Positions 17,573 through 27,392 are shown, numbered from the stretch's first letter. The stretch: DNA of 64,000 nucleotides from Burkholderia diffusa (GCF_902499115.1 NZ_CABVPN010000019.1:62001-126000), one strand, 5' to 3'. Made by a program: numbers and translations. Notes: generated from the sequence alone by a model not told the origin.

Positions 17573-18412
17573 CTAGCGGATCTTCACGCCTTCGAGCTCG
17601 GGCTTCGGCAGCGGGAATTCCAGCTTCATGTCGGTCATCGTGCGCAGCAGCAGCTCGGCGATCATCACGTTGCGGTGCGTCTTCGAGTCCGCCGGGATCA
17701 CGTACCACGGCGCATGCTCGGCCGACGTCGCGGCGAGCGTGTCGCGGTACGCGGACTGATATGCGTCCCAGCGCTTGCGCGCGTCGAGATCGGAGATGTC
17801 GAACTTCCAGTGCTTGGTCGGATCGTCGATACGCGCCTGCAGCCGCGCGCGCTGTTCGTCCTTCGAGATGTGCAGGAAGCACTTGATGATGGTCGTGCCG
17901 TTCTCGACCAGCATCGTCTCGAAATCGCGGATCTGCCGGTAACGGCGCTCGCACTCCTTGCTGTCGATCGCGTCGAGCACGCGCGGCACGAGCACGTCTT
18001 CATAGTGGCTGCGGTTGAAGATCGCCAGCTCGCCCGCGGCCGGCGCTTGCGCATGCACGCGCCACAGGAAGTCGTGCGCGGCTTCGATCGGCGTCGGCGC
18101 CTTGAACGACACGACGCGCAGGCCGAGCGGATCGACCTCGCGGAACACGGCGCGCACGGTGCCGTCCTTGCCGCTGGTATCCATCCCCTGCAGCACGAGC
18201 AGCACGCGCTTCTTCTGCTGCGTGTGCAGACGTTCCTGCTGCACGTCGAGCTCGATCGACACGGCCGACAGCCGTTCGCGGTCGGCATCCTTCGACCCCG
18301 ACGAGAACGGCTTCGCAGCCGGGTCGAACGCATCGAGCGTGAATGCGGCGGCTTCCTTCTCGCGCGTGCTGTACGGCACGCGGAAATCGTCGAGCGACGG
18401 TTGTTTCGCCAT
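17573..18412 (-). CDS. PPK2-family polyphosphate:nucleotide phosphotransferase
   Basis: 279 residues from ATG 18412, which has GGAGGA five bases upstream. The P-loop reads GMDTSGKDG near residue 75, and the lid module with its Arg residues (FNRSHYEDVLVPRV) is near residue 130, as in single-domain PPK2 enzymes. These move phosphate between polyphosphate and nucleoside mono- or diphosphates; the length fits the class often annotated PPK2-related. It lies downstream of gatB but is separated by a terminator, so it probably has its own promoter. The preferred nucleotide cannot be told from sequence alone. Confidence 0.9.
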   Translation of the reverse strand: MAKQPSLDDFRVPYSTREKEAAAFTLDAFDPAAKPFSSGSKDADRERLSAVSIELDVQQERLHTQQKKRVLLVLQGMDTSGKDGTVRAVFREVDPLGLRVVSFKAPTPIEAAHDFLWRVHAQAPAAGELAIFNRSHYEDVLVPRVLDAIDSKECERRYRQIRDFETMLVENGTTIIKCFLHISKDEQRARLQARIDDPTKHWKFDISDLDARKRWDAYQSAYRDTLAATSAEHAPWYVIPADSKTHRNVMIAELLLRTMTDMKLEFPLPKPELEGVKIR

Positions 18413-18465
18413 TCGTTCCTCCGTTGGACGGTGCAAGGCACACGCGCACACGATAACGCATGCAC

Positions 18466-18510
18466 CAAAACGACGGGCCGCCCCGAACAGGTTCGGCGGC
18501 GGCCCGTCGT
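18466..18510 (-). terminator. Terminator of the gatCAB operon
   Basis: An 11-bp stem (18470-18480 with 18500-18510) plus further GC pairing. On the minus strand it is followed by TTTT (18466-18469). It lies between gatB and the PPK2 gene. Confidence 0.75.
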
Positions 18511-18538
18511 CAGGCGCGGTTCAGGCGCGCGGCCATGC

Positions 18539-20011
18539 TCAGCCGAGCTTCTTCTTCAGCAACTCGTTGACCTGCTGCGGATTGGCCTTGCCCTTGGTCG
18601 CCTTCATCGCCTGGCCGATCAGCGCGTTGAACGCCTTTTCCTTGCCCGCGCGGAATTCCTCGACCGACTTCGCGTTCGCCGCGAGCACCTCGTCGATGAT
18701 CGCTTCCAGCGCGCCGGTGTCGGAGATCTGCTTCAGCCCCTTCGCATCGATGATGCGGTCGGCCGCGCCGTCGTCGGTCGCCTTCTCGTCCCAGATCGTC
18801 GAGAAGATTTCCTTCGCGATCTTGTTCGAGATCGTGCCGTCGGCGATGCGCTGCAGCACGAGTGCGAGCTGGGCCGCCGATACCGGAATCGCGTCGATCT
18901 CGATGCCGTCGCGGTTCAGCTGCGACGATACGTCGCCCATCAGCCAGTTCGCGGCGATCTTCGCGTTCGCCGCGCCGGCCTTTGCGACCACGGCCTCGAA
19001 ATACGCGGCCATCGCCTTGCTCGACGTCAGCACGCCCGCGTCGTACGCGGACACGCCGTACTGCTCGACGAAGCGCTGCTGCATCGCGGCCGGCAGCTCG
19101 GGCATCCCGGACTGCACGCGCTCGATCCAGTCCTGGCCGATCACGAGCGGCATCAGGTCCGGATCGGGGAAGTAGCGGTAGTCGTGCGCGTCTTCCTTGC
19201 TGCGCATCGAACGCGTCTCGCGCTTGTCCGGATCGTAGAGGCGCGTTTCCTGCACGACTTCGCCGCCGTCCTCGATCAGCTCGATCTGGCGGCGCACTTC
19301 GTAGTTGATCGCTTCCTCGAGGAACCGGAACGAGTTCAGGTTCTTGATCTCGGCGCGCGTGCCGAACTTCTCCTGGCCGACCGGCCGCACCGACACGTTC
19401 GCGTCGCAGCGGAACGAGCCTTCCTGCATGTTGCCGTCGCAGATGCCGAGCCACACGACGAGCGCGTGCAGCGCCTTCGCATAGGCCACGGCCTCGGCCG
19501 CGCTACGCATTTCCGGCTCGGTGACGATCTCGAGCAGCGGCGTGCCCGCGCGGTTCAGGTCGATCCCCGTCATACCGGCGAAGTCTTCGTGCAGCGACTT
19601 GCCCGCGTCTTCCTCGAGGTGCGCGCGGGTCAGGTTGACCGTCTTCTCGTACGCTTCCTTGCCGGCCTTTTCGTTGGCGGGCACCTGGATCGTGATCGAG
19701 CCGCCCTGCACGACCGGAATCTCGTACTGGCTGATCTGATAGCCCTTCGGCAGGTCGGGGTAGAAATAATTCTTGCGCGCGAAGATGCTGCGCGGCGCGA
19801 TGGTCGAGCCGATCGCGAGGCCGAAGCGGATCGCGCGTTCGACCGCGCCGCGGTTCAGCACCGGCAGCACGCCCGGCAGCGCCAGGTCGACCGGGCAGGC
19901 CTGCGTGTTCGGCTCGGCGCCGAACTGCGTCGACGCGCCGGAGAAAATCTTCGAGACGGTCGACAGTTGCGCGTGCGTCTCGAGACCGATGACGACTTCC
20001 CATTGAGTCAT
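18539..20011 (-). CDS. gatB: Asp-tRNA(Asn)/Glu-tRNA(Gln) amidotransferase subunit B
   Basis: 490 residues. The opening MTQWEVVIGLETHAQL and the kinase-like core (blocks FARKNYFYPDLPKGYQ and RAGTPLLEIVTEPEM) are typical GatB, and the C-terminal YqeY-like helical domain ends in LLKKKLG. GatB phosphorylates the mischarged Asp- or Glu-tRNA before ammonia from GatA converts it. It is the last gene of gatC-gatA-gatB, four bases after gatA. A terminator follows. Confidence 0.97.
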   Translation of the reverse strand: MTQWEVVIGLETHAQLSTVSKIFSGASTQFGAEPNTQACPVDLALPGVLPVLNRGAVERAIRFGLAIGSTIAPRSIFARKNYFYPDLPKGYQISQYEIPVVQGGSITIQVPANEKAGKEAYEKTVNLTRAHLEEDAGKSLHEDFAGMTGIDLNRAGTPLLEIVTEPEMRSAAEAVAYAKALHALVVWLGICDGNMQEGSFRCDANVSVRPVGQEKFGTRAEIKNLNSFRFLEEAINYEVRRQIELIEDGGEVVQETRLYDPDKRETRSMRSKEDAHDYRYFPDPDLMPLVIGQDWIERVQSGMPELPAAMQQRFVEQYGVSAYDAGVLTSSKAMAAYFEAVVAKAGAANAKIAANWLMGDVSSQLNRDGIEIDAIPVSAAQLALVLQRIADGTISNKIAKEIFSTIWDEKATDDGAADRIIDAKGLKQISDTGALEAIIDEVLAANAKSVEEFRAGKEKAFNALIGQAMKATKGKANPQQVNELLKKKLG

Positions 20012-20015
20012 ATGC

Positions 20016-21506
20016 TTACACCCCCGCCGGAACTTGCTTGTGCCAGTCGGTCGCGCGCTGGAACGCGTCGGCGACCTGCAGCATCCGGGCTTCGTTGAAA
20101 TAGTTGCCGATGATCTGCAGACCGACCGGGCGCTTCGCGTTCGCGCCGGCGCCGAAGCCGCACGGCACGCTCATGCCGGGCAGGCCTGCGAGGCTCACCG
20201 ACAGCGTGTAGATATCCGCGAGATACATCTGCACCGGATCGTCGCCCTTCGCGCCGAGATCCCATGCGACCGTCGGCGACGCCGGGCCCATGATCACGTC
20301 GCAGGACTTGAACGCTTCCTGGAAATCGTTCGCGATGATGCGGCGGATCTTCTGCGCCTGCAGGTAGTACGCGTCGTAGTAGCCGTGCGACAGCACGTAG
20401 GTGCCGACCAGGATCCGGCGCTTCACCTCGGGGCCGAAGCCTTCGGCGCGCGACTTCTTGTACATGTCGAGCAGGTCGCCGTACTGCGCGGCGCGGTGGC
20501 CGAAGCGCACGCCGTCGAAACGCGACAGGTTCGACGACGCCTCGGCCGGCGCGATCACGTAATACACGGGGATCGACAGTTCCGTCTTCGGCAGCGACAC
20601 CGGCACGAGTGTTGCGCCGAGCGCCTCGTATTGCTTGAGCGCCGCGTCGATCGACGCGCGCACGTCGTCGGCGAGGCCGTCGCCGAAGTATTCCTTCGGC
20701 AGGCCGATGCGCAGGCCCGCGAGCGGCTTGCCCGCATCGTTGCCCGGCGCCCACGGCTGGCCGAGGTGGCGCGTGAAGTCTTCATCGTCGCGCTCGAGGC
20801 TCGTCGAGTCGCGCTCGTCGAAGCCGGCCATCGCATTCAGCAGCAGCGCGCAGTCGGACGCGCTCTGCGCCATCGGGCCGCCCTGGTCGAGCGACGACGC
20901 GAACGCGATCATCCCGTAGCGCGACACGCGGCCGTAGGTCGGCTTGATGCCCGTCACGCCCGCGAACGACGCGGGCTGGCGGATCGAGCCGCCGGTGTCG
21001 GTGCCGGTCGCGGCCGGCGCGAGGCGCGCGGCGATGGCGGCCGAGCTGCCGCCCGAGCTGCCGCCCGGCACGGCGGTCGTGTCCCACGGGTTCTTCACCG
21101 CGCCGAACGCCGAATTCTCGTTGGACGAGCCCATCGCGAACTCGTCCATGTTGGTCTTGCCGAGCGTGACCATGCCGGCCGCCTGCAGGCGGGCGACGAC
21201 GGTCGCGTCGAACGGGCTTTCGTAGTTCGCGAGCATCTTCGAGCCCGCGGTCGAGCGCCAGCCGCGCGTGACGAACACGTCCTTGTGCGCGATCGGCAGG
21301 CCGGTCAGCGCGCCGCCCGCGCCGCGCGCGAGTTCGGCGTCGGCGGCCTTCGCCTGCGCGAGGGTGAGGTCGGCGTCGACATGGACGAACGCGTTCAGGT
21401 CGCGTGCCGCGTCGATCCGTTTCAGGTAGAGCTGCGCGAGCTCGACGGCCGAGCATTCCTTGGCGGCGAGCGCGGCGCGCAGTTCGGTCAGGCTTTTTGC
21501 GTGCAT
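20016..21506 (-). CDS. gatA: Asp-tRNA(Asn)/Glu-tRNA(Gln) amidotransferase subunit A
   Basis: 496 residues of the amidase-signature family. The catalytic Lys is in PIAHKDVF (near residue 74), and the Ser-Ser-Lys triad is completed by PGGSSGGSSAAIAA and TDTGGSIRQPA. It hydrolyses glutamine and passes ammonia to GatB. It follows gatC by 66 bp and precedes gatB by four. Confidence 0.97.
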   Translation of the reverse strand: MHAKSLTELRAALAAKECSAVELAQLYLKRIDAARDLNAFVHVDADLTLAQAKAADAELARGAGGALTGLPIAHKDVFVTRGWRSTAGSKMLANYESPFDATVVARLQAAGMVTLGKTNMDEFAMGSSNENSAFGAVKNPWDTTAVPGGSSGGSSAAIAARLAPAATGTDTGGSIRQPASFAGVTGIKPTYGRVSRYGMIAFASSLDQGGPMAQSASDCALLLNAMAGFDERDSTSLERDDEDFTRHLGQPWAPGNDAGKPLAGLRIGLPKEYFGDGLADDVRASIDAALKQYEALGATLVPVSLPKTELSIPVYYVIAPAEASSNLSRFDGVRFGHRAAQYGDLLDMYKKSRAEGFGPEVKRRILVGTYVLSHGYYDAYYLQAQKIRRIIANDFQEAFKSCDVIMGPASPTVAWDLGAKGDDPVQMYLADIYTLSVSLAGLPGMSVPCGFGAGANAKRPVGLQIIGNYFNEARMLQVADAFQRATDWHKQVPAGV

Positions 21507-21572
21507 TGAGTGGTTTTCCTGGGAATTCTGGGTGGCGCGCGGCGCGAAGGCGGCGCGCTTGTCATCGAATGC

Positions 21573-21872
21573 TTACTCGATCACCTTCGGCACGAGATAG
21601 AGGCCGTCCTGGACGGCCGGCGCCGGACGCTGGTTGTCGTCGCGATTGACGACTTCCGTCACGGCGTCGTCGCGCAGGCGCTGCGCGACTTCCTGGATCT
21701 GTTCGATCGGGTGGGCGAGCGGCGCGATGCCGGCGGTGTCGACCGCCTGCATCTGCTCGACGAGGCCGAAGAATTCATTGAGCTGGCCGAGCGTATGCTC
21801 GGCGTCGGCGTCGGCCATTTCGAGTCGCGCCAGGTGCGCGATGCGTTTCACATCGGTCAGGGTCAGGGCCAT
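21573..21872 (-). CDS. gatC: Asp-tRNA(Asn)/Glu-tRNA(Gln) amidotransferase subunit C
   Basis: 99 residues, the family size. It starts MALTLTDVKRIAHLARLEM, the conserved GatC helix, and ends with the extended YLVPKVIE tail. GatC wraps around and stabilises the GatA-GatB interface. It is first in the operon and divergent from mreB. Confidence 0.95.
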   Translation of the reverse strand: MALTLTDVKRIAHLARLEMADADAEHTLGQLNEFFGLVEQMQAVDTAGIAPLAHPIEQIQEVAQRLRDDAVTEVVNRDDNQRPAPAVQDGLYLVPKVIE

Positions 21873-22238
21873 GCGATCACCGGAAAAACAAGGCTGCGCA
21901 GCGCATGAAAACCGCGCTGCGGCGGGGGGTTGGAGGGTGCGATCCCACCCTCAAAAATCAGGGCCGAAGCGGCAAAAATACCGTCCGTTTCGATTCAAAT
22001 ACCGAGAAATTATAAGGTATCATTACGCGTTCGACCCAAACCCGGCAGCCTTTTCCCGCACCGTTTCGCCCCGCTTCGGCAAGCCGTGCGTGCTTCGTGC
22101 GATCCCCGGTAGCCATCACTCGCAGCTTCGTGCGCCGCGGCGGCCGCTTCCGCCACGCTTCCCGAGGCTGTTATTTTTTCCGCTGCCGCCCTCAGCGTTC
22201 GCTATGCAGGGCCGGCCCAGAGCGAAACAGGATTCTGA
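21873..22238. other. Divergent intergenic region between gatC and mreB
   Basis: The region includes an AT-rich patch. A perfect -10 TATAAT on the minus strand lies at 22009-22014, with a poor -35 (TTGGGT, 22034-22039, 19-bp spacer), and could drive gatCAB. No equally good promoter is seen for mreB. No gene is supported here. Confidence 0.45.
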
Positions 22239-23282
22239 ATGTTCGGTTTTTTGCGCAGCTACTTCTCCAACGATCTGGCGATCGACCTCGGCACCGCAAA
22301 CACCCTGATCTACATGCGCGGCAAGGGCATCGTGCTCGATGAGCCGTCCGTCGTGTCGATTCGCCAGGAAGGCGGCCCCAACGGCAAGAAGACGATCCAG
22401 GCGGTCGGCAAGGAAGCCAAGCAGATGCTCGGCAAGGTGCCGGGCAACATCGAGGCGATCCGCCCGATGAAGGACGGCGTGATCGCCGACTTCACCGTCA
22501 CCGAGCAGATGATCAAGCAGTTCATCAAGACGGCGCACGAGTCGCGCATGTTCTCGCCGTCGCCGCGCATCATCATCTGCGTGCCGTGCGGCTCGACCCA
22601 GGTCGAGCGTCGCGCGATCAAGGAAGCCGCGCATGGCGCCGGCGCGTCGCAGGTCTACCTGATCGAGGAACCGATGGCGGCTGCGATCGGCGCGGGCCTG
22701 CCGGTGTCGGAAGCCACGGGCTCGATGGTCGTCGACATCGGCGGCGGCACGACGGAAGTCGGCGTGATCTCGCTTGGCGGCATCGTGTACAAGGGCTCGG
22801 TGCGCGTCGGCGGCGACAAGTTCGACGAGGCGATCGTCAACTACATCCGCCGCAACTACGGGATGCTGATCGGCGAGCAGACGGCCGAGGCGATCAAGAA
22901 GGAAATCGGCTCCGCGTTCCCGGGCTCCGAAGTCAAGGAAATGGAAGTGAAGGGCCGCAACCTGTCGGAAGGCATTCCGCGCAGCTTCACGATCTCCAGC
23001 AACGAAATCCTCGAAGCACTGACCGATCCGCTGAACCAGATCGTGTCGTCGGTAAAGATCGCGCTCGAGCAGACGCCGCCGGAACTCGGCGCCGACATCG
23101 CCGAGCGCGGGATGATGCTGACGGGCGGCGGTGCGCTGCTGCGCGACCTCGATCGCCTGCTCGCGGAAGAAACCGGCCTGCCGGTGCTCGTCGCCGAAGA
23201 TCCGCTCACCTGCGTCGTACGCGGTTCGGGCATGGCGCTCGAGCGCATGGACAAGCTGGGCAGCATCTTCTCGTACGAGTGA
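22239..23282 (+). CDS. mreB: Rod-shape-determining actin homologue MreB
   Basis: 347 residues, the usual length. The N-terminus (MFGFLRSYFSNDLAIDLGT) carries the amphipathic membrane-binding segment and the first phosphate loop; VVDIGGGTTEVGVISL is the second phosphate loop, and GGGALLRDLD binds adenosine. MreB filaments guide side-wall peptidoglycan synthesis together with MreC, MreD, PBP2 and RodA, all encoded next. A weak terminator-like hairpin separates it from mreC, so mreB may be made in excess. Confidence 0.98.
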   Translation: MFGFLRSYFSNDLAIDLGTANTLIYMRGKGIVLDEPSVVSIRQEGGPNGKKTIQAVGKEAKQMLGKVPGNIEAIRPMKDGVIADFTVTEQMIKQFIKTAHESRMFSPSPRIIICVPCGSTQVERRAIKEAAHGAGASQVYLIEEPMAAAIGAGLPVSEATGSMVVDIGGGTTEVGVISLGGIVYKGSVRVGGDKFDEAIVNYIRRNYGMLIGEQTAEAIKKEIGSAFPGSEVKEMEVKGRNLSEGIPRSFTISSNEILEALTDPLNQIVSSVKIALEQTPPELGADIAERGMMLTGGGALLRDLDRLLAEETGLPVLVAEDPLTCVVRGSGMALERMDKLGSIFSYE

Positions 23283-23317
23283 TCGCCTAAGCAGTCCCGT
23301 TTGATATGACGCACCCG

Positions 23318-23362
23318 CGGCGTGGCCGGATCGCTCGTTCAGAACGAACCGCCACGCCGTTT
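23318..23362 (+). terminator. Hairpin between mreB and mreC, possible attenuator
   Basis: CGGCGTGGC (23318-23326) pairs with GCCACGCCG (23351-23359), with further pairing GTTC/GAAC inside, and only TTT follows. A partial terminator here would lower expression of the downstream membrane genes relative to mreB. Confidence 0.45.
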
Positions 23363-23409
23363 GCGCGTCTGAGCATTATTTAACCGATCCCACGCGCCCG
23401 GCGCCGACC

Positions 23410-24477
23410 ATGGAATACAGTCCGCCGCCCCTCTTCAAGCAAGGTCCGCCCGCGCTCGCGCGGCTCATCTTCTTCGTCGCCCTCGCCATCGCGCTCCTCG
23501 TGTCGGACGCGCGCTTCAGCACGCTCGAAATCGTCCGCGGCGTGCTGGGCACCGTGCTGTACCCGCTGCAGCGCGCGGCGCTCGTGCCGCGTGACTTGTT
23601 CATGGGCGCGGCCGACATCGCCGTCACGGGTGCATCGCTGCGCCACGAGAACGACGCGCTGCGCAAGCGCAACCTGCAGCTGTCCACGCAGGCCAACCAG
23701 GCCGCGGTGCTCACGCAGGAAAACATGCATCTGCGCGCGGTGCTCGAGTTGCGCCAGCACATCGCGACGCAATCGACGCCCGTCGAGATCCAGTACGACA
23801 CCAGCGACCCGTTCACGCAGAAGATCGTGATCGGGCAAGGTTCGCAGCAAGGCATCCAGAACGGCGCACCGGTCGTCAGCGAGGACGGCGTGATCGGCCA
23901 GATCACGCGCGTGTTCCCGCTGCAGGCCGAAGTCACGCTGATCACCGACCGCGATCTCGCGATCCCCGTGCAGGTGCTGCGCACCGGCCTGCGCAGCGTG
24001 ATCTACGGGACGCCGAAGGGCGATTCGCTCGACCTGCGCTTCGTGCCGACGAGCTCGGACCTCGTCGCCGGCGACGAACTCGTCACGAGCGGCCTCGACG
24101 GCGTGTACCCGCCGGGCCTGCCGGTCGCGAAGGTCGTGCGCGTCGACAAGCTCGCCGATACCGCATTCGCGCGCGTGACCTGCGCGCCGGTCGCCGCCGT
24201 GCGCGGCGCGCGCCAGATGCTCGTGCTGCACTACCAGAACGACGTCCCGCCGCGCCCGGTCGAGCCCGACCCGGCCGCCGAGAAGAACGCGAAGGGCAAG
24301 AAGGGCGCCAAGGCCGCCGCGAAGGGTGACAAGGCAGAAAAGGCCGACGCGAACGCGAAGGCGGCCGCCGCGGCCGCGCCCGGCGCGAAACCCGCGCCGT
24401 CGGCACCCGTCGCTCCGGCCAAGCCCGCCGTCGCGCCCGCGAAGCCCGCGGCCGGGCAACCAGGAGCCCAGCGATGA
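23410..24477 (+). CDS. mreC: Cell shape protein MreC
   Basis: 355 residues. A short cytoplasmic tail and one transmembrane helix (about residues 18-38) are followed by a coiled coil (about 70-115) and the two-barrel MreC periplasmic domain (to about residue 275). The last 80 residues are a low-complexity K/A/P tail that is absent from E. coli MreC. MreC bridges MreB to PBP2 in the elongasome. Its stop overlaps the mreD start by 4 bp. Confidence 0.95.
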   Translation: MEYSPPPLFKQGPPALARLIFFVALAIALLVSDARFSTLEIVRGVLGTVLYPLQRAALVPRDLFMGAADIAVTGASLRHENDALRKRNLQLSTQANQAAVLTQENMHLRAVLELRQHIATQSTPVEIQYDTSDPFTQKIVIGQGSQQGIQNGAPVVSEDGVIGQITRVFPLQAEVTLITDRDLAIPVQVLRTGLRSVIYGTPKGDSLDLRFVPTSSDLVAGDELVTSGLDGVYPPGLPVAKVVRVDKLADTAFARVTCAPVAAVRGARQMLVLHYQNDVPPRPVEPDPAAEKNAKGKKGAKAAAKGDKAEKADANAKAAAAAAPGAKPAPSAPVAPAKPAVAPAKPAAGQPGAQR

Positions 24478-24986
24478 ACCGCCCGCAATACATCCTGCAG
24501 CCGGTCAACCCGTATTTCATCGTCTTCAGCCTCGCCGCCGCGTTCCTGCTGAACCTGATGCCGTGGGGCCGCCTGCCGGGCGTGCCCGACTTCGTCGCGC
24601 TCGTGCTGCTGTTCTGGAACATCCACCAGCCGCGCAAGGTCGGGATGGGTGTCGCGTTCGCGCTCGGCATCCTGATGGACGTGCATGACGCGGGGCTGCT
24701 CGGCGAGCACGCGCTTGCCTATACGCTGCTGTCGTACGGCGCGATCACGATCCACCGCCGCGTGCTGTGGATGCCGATCGGCGTGCAGGTGCTGTACGTC
24801 ACGCCGCTGCTCGTCGTCGCGCAGCTGGTGCCGTTCGTGATCCGCCTCGTGATGGGCGCCGCGTTTCCCGGCTGGCGCTATCTGGTGGACGGCTTCGTCG
24901 AGGCCGCGCTGTGGCCGATCGCGAGCCACCTGCTGCTGATGCCGCAACGCCGCCCGGTCGACCCGGACGATACGCGCCCCATCTGA
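24474..24986 (+). CDS. mreD: Cell shape membrane protein MreD
   Basis: 170 residues, nearly all hydrophobic, with about five to six membrane helices; NLMPWGRLPGVPDFVALVLLFW is the conserved MreD block (residues 23-44, partly shown as NLMPWG). The ATGA overlap with mreC indicates translational coupling. It belongs to the inner-membrane part of the elongasome. Confidence 0.93.
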   Translation: MNRPQYILQPVNPYFIVFSLAAAFLLNLMPWGRLPGVPDFVALVLLFWNIHQPRKVGMGVAFALGILMDVHDAGLLGEHALAYTLLSYGAITIHRRVLWMPIGVQVLYVTPLLVVAQLVPFVIRLVMGAAFPGWRYLVDGFVEAALWPIASHLLLMPQRRPVDPDDTRPI

Positions 24987-25095
24987 GCCGGACCGACCTT
25001 GAATACCTGCCGCCCCCACGCCCGCGCGCCGCGCTCCGGGGCGGCTCCTCGCCCGCGCGTGGTCGCCGCGCACGGGCCAGATCGATCGTAACCGC

Positions 25096-27381
25096 ATGAC
25101 CGAATTCAACGACACCCAACAGCAGCTCTCGAAGTTCCGCCTGCGCGTCGCGGCGGCGGGCGTGTTCGTGTTCGTCTGCTTCGGGCTGCTCGCGAGCCGC
25201 TTCTTCTATCTGCAGTTGATGCAGCACGGCAAATACGCGCTGCAGGCCGAGGAAAACCGCATCTCGGTCGCGCCGATCGTGCCGAACCGCGGGATCATCA
25301 CCGATCGCAACGGCGTGGTCCTCGCGAAAAACTATTCGGCGTACACGCTCGAGATCACGCCGTCGAAGCTCGACGACACGCTCGACAACACGATCGACAA
25401 GCTGTCCGCGATCATCCCGATCGACGCGCGCGACCGCCGCCGCTTCAAGAAGCTGCAGGAAGACTCGAAGAACTTCGAGAGCCTGCCGATCCGCACGCGC
25501 CTCACGGACGCGGAAGTCGCGCGCTTCACGGCGCAGCGCTTCCGCTTCCCCGGCGTCGACGTGCGCGCGCGCCTGTTCCGCCAATATCCGCTCGGCACGA
25601 CCGCCGCGCACGTGATCGGTTACATCGGCCGGATCTCGAAGCGCGACCAGGATCGCATCGACGCGATCAGCGACGACAACGACAGCGACCAGGAACACTA
25701 CGATCCGCGTCGCGACGCGAACAACTACAAGGGCACCGACTACATCGGCAAGATCGGCGTCGAGCAGAGCTACGAAACCGAGCTGCATGGCCTCACGGGC
25801 TTCGAGGAAGTCGAGGTGACGGCCGGCGGCCGGCCCGTGCGCACGCTGTCGCGCACGCAGGCGACGCCCGGCAACAACCTCGTGCTGTCGCTCGACATCG
25901 GGCTGCAGCAGGTCGCCGAGCAGGCGTTTGCCGGCAAGCGCGGCGCGCTCGTCGCGATCGAGCCGAAGTCGGGCGACGTGCTCGCGTTCGTGTCGTCGCC
26001 GAGCTTCGACCCGAATTCGTTCGTCGACGGCATCGACCAGCAGACCTGGGACGAGCTGAACAACTCCACCGACAAGCCGCTCCTGAACCGCCCGCTGCAC
26101 GGCACCTACCCGCCCGGCTCGACGTACAAGCCGTTCATGGCGCTGGCCGGCCTGACGCTCGGCAAGCGCTCGCCGGGCTGGGGCTTCCAGGATCCCGGCT
26201 ACTTCACGTTCGGTGGTCACACGTTCCGCAACGACGTGCGCTCGGGCCAGGGCTGGGTCGACATGAACAAGGCGATCATGGTGTCGAACGACACCTACTT
26301 CTACATGCTCGCGCGCGACCTCGGCGTGAACGCGATCGCGAACTTCATGAAGCCGTTCGGTTTCGGCCAGATCACCGGCATCGACATCCAGGGCGAGGCG
26401 CGCGGGATCCTGCCGTCGACCGACTGGAAGAAGAAGGCGTTCAAGAAGGCCGCTCAGCAGAAGTGGTTCGACGGGGAGACGATCAGCCTCGGGATCGGCC
26501 AGGGCTACAACTCGTTCACGATCCTGCAGCTCGCGCACGCCACCGCGACGCTCGCGAACAACGGCGTCGTGATGAAGCCCCACCTCGTGAAGGAGGTCGA
26601 GGATCCGATCACGCGCGGGCGCCATCTGACCGTGCCGAAGGAAAGCGAAACCATTCCGCTCAAGCAGGCCGACATCGACGTGGTGAAGCGCGGGATGGAG
26701 AACGTGATCGAGAACCCGTCCGGCACCGCGTACAAGGTGTTCCGCGGCGCGCCGTACCTCGCGGCCGGCAAGACCGGCACCGCGCAGGTGTTCTCGCTGC
26801 AGGGCTCGAACTATAAGGGCCACCTGCTCGCCGAGCACTTGCGCGACCATGCGCTGTTCATCGCGTACGCGCCGGTCGACCATCCGCAGATCGCCATCGC
26901 GCTGATCGTCGAGAACGGCGGTTGGGGCGCGCAGGCCGCGGGCCCGATCGCGCGCCGCGTGCTCGATTTCTACCTCGTCGATCGCCAGAAACCGGAGAAC
27001 GAGGCGGCCGCCGTCGCCGCCGCTGCGTCGGCGACCGAGCCGATCAACGCGCCGGTGATCGGCGATGCCTCGAAGACCGTGTCCGTCGCGGCCGGCTTCA
27101 AGGCGCTTCCCCAGCCCGTCGTGCCGGTCGCGGCCAGCGCGGCGGATGCGGCATCGGCCGCGTCGGCGCCCGATGCATCGGGCGCGGCCGGGGCAAGCGC
27201 GGCGCAGCCCGCCGTCGCGAGCGCAGCAGCGCCGATGGCCGCGAGCCTGCCGCCGATCCGGCGCCCGCACCGGCCTCGCCGGCCCGCCAGCGACGCGCAG
27301 CCGCTCGCCACCGCGCCGCGCGACGACAACTCCCGTGCCCCGGCCGCCGCGAAAGCGGCGAACGCCGGCACCGCTCATTAA
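25096..27381 (+). CDS. mrdA: Penicillin-binding protein 2, elongation transpeptidase
   Basis: 761 residues. One N-terminal membrane helix (about residues 17-38), a dimerisation domain, then the transpeptidase: catalytic Ser in GSTYKPF (SxxK), the SND motif in MVSNDTYF, and KTGTAQ. It crosslinks side-wall peptidoglycan with RodA. The last roughly 120 residues are an Ala/Pro/Ser-rich extension beyond the catalytic domain, longer than in E. coli PBP2 (633 residues) and probably periplasmic and disordered. It starts 109 bp after mreD, with rodA 11 bp downstream. Confidence 0.97.
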   Translation: MTEFNDTQQQLSKFRLRVAAAGVFVFVCFGLLASRFFYLQLMQHGKYALQAEENRISVAPIVPNRGIITDRNGVVLAKNYSAYTLEITPSKLDDTLDNTIDKLSAIIPIDARDRRRFKKLQEDSKNFESLPIRTRLTDAEVARFTAQRFRFPGVDVRARLFRQYPLGTTAAHVIGYIGRISKRDQDRIDAISDDNDSDQEHYDPRRDANNYKGTDYIGKIGVEQSYETELHGLTGFEEVEVTAGGRPVRTLSRTQATPGNNLVLSLDIGLQQVAEQAFAGKRGALVAIEPKSGDVLAFVSSPSFDPNSFVDGIDQQTWDELNNSTDKPLLNRPLHGTYPPGSTYKPFMALAGLTLGKRSPGWGFQDPGYFTFGGHTFRNDVRSGQGWVDMNKAIMVSNDTYFYMLARDLGVNAIANFMKPFGFGQITGIDIQGEARGILPSTDWKKKAFKKAAQQKWFDGETISLGIGQGYNSFTILQLAHATATLANNGVVMKPHLVKEVEDPITRGRHLTVPKESETIPLKQADIDVVKRGMENVIENPSGTAYKVFRGAPYLAAGKTGTAQVFSLQGSNYKGHLLAEHLRDHALFIAYAPVDHPQIAIALIVENGGWGAQAAGPIARRVLDFYLVDRQKPENEAAAVAAAASATEPINAPVIGDASKTVSVAAGFKALPQPVVPVAASAADAASAASAPDASGAAGASAAQPAVASAAAPMAASLPPIRRPHRPRRPASDAQPLATAPRDDNSRAPAAAKAANAGTAH

Positions 27382-27392
27382 CGGAGAAAGGC

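Noticed and set aside
24231..24470. Frameshift in the 3' end of mreC
   Set aside because: The K/A/P-rich tail looks odd but stays in one frame to the stop that overlaps mreD, so it is a genuine low-complexity tail.
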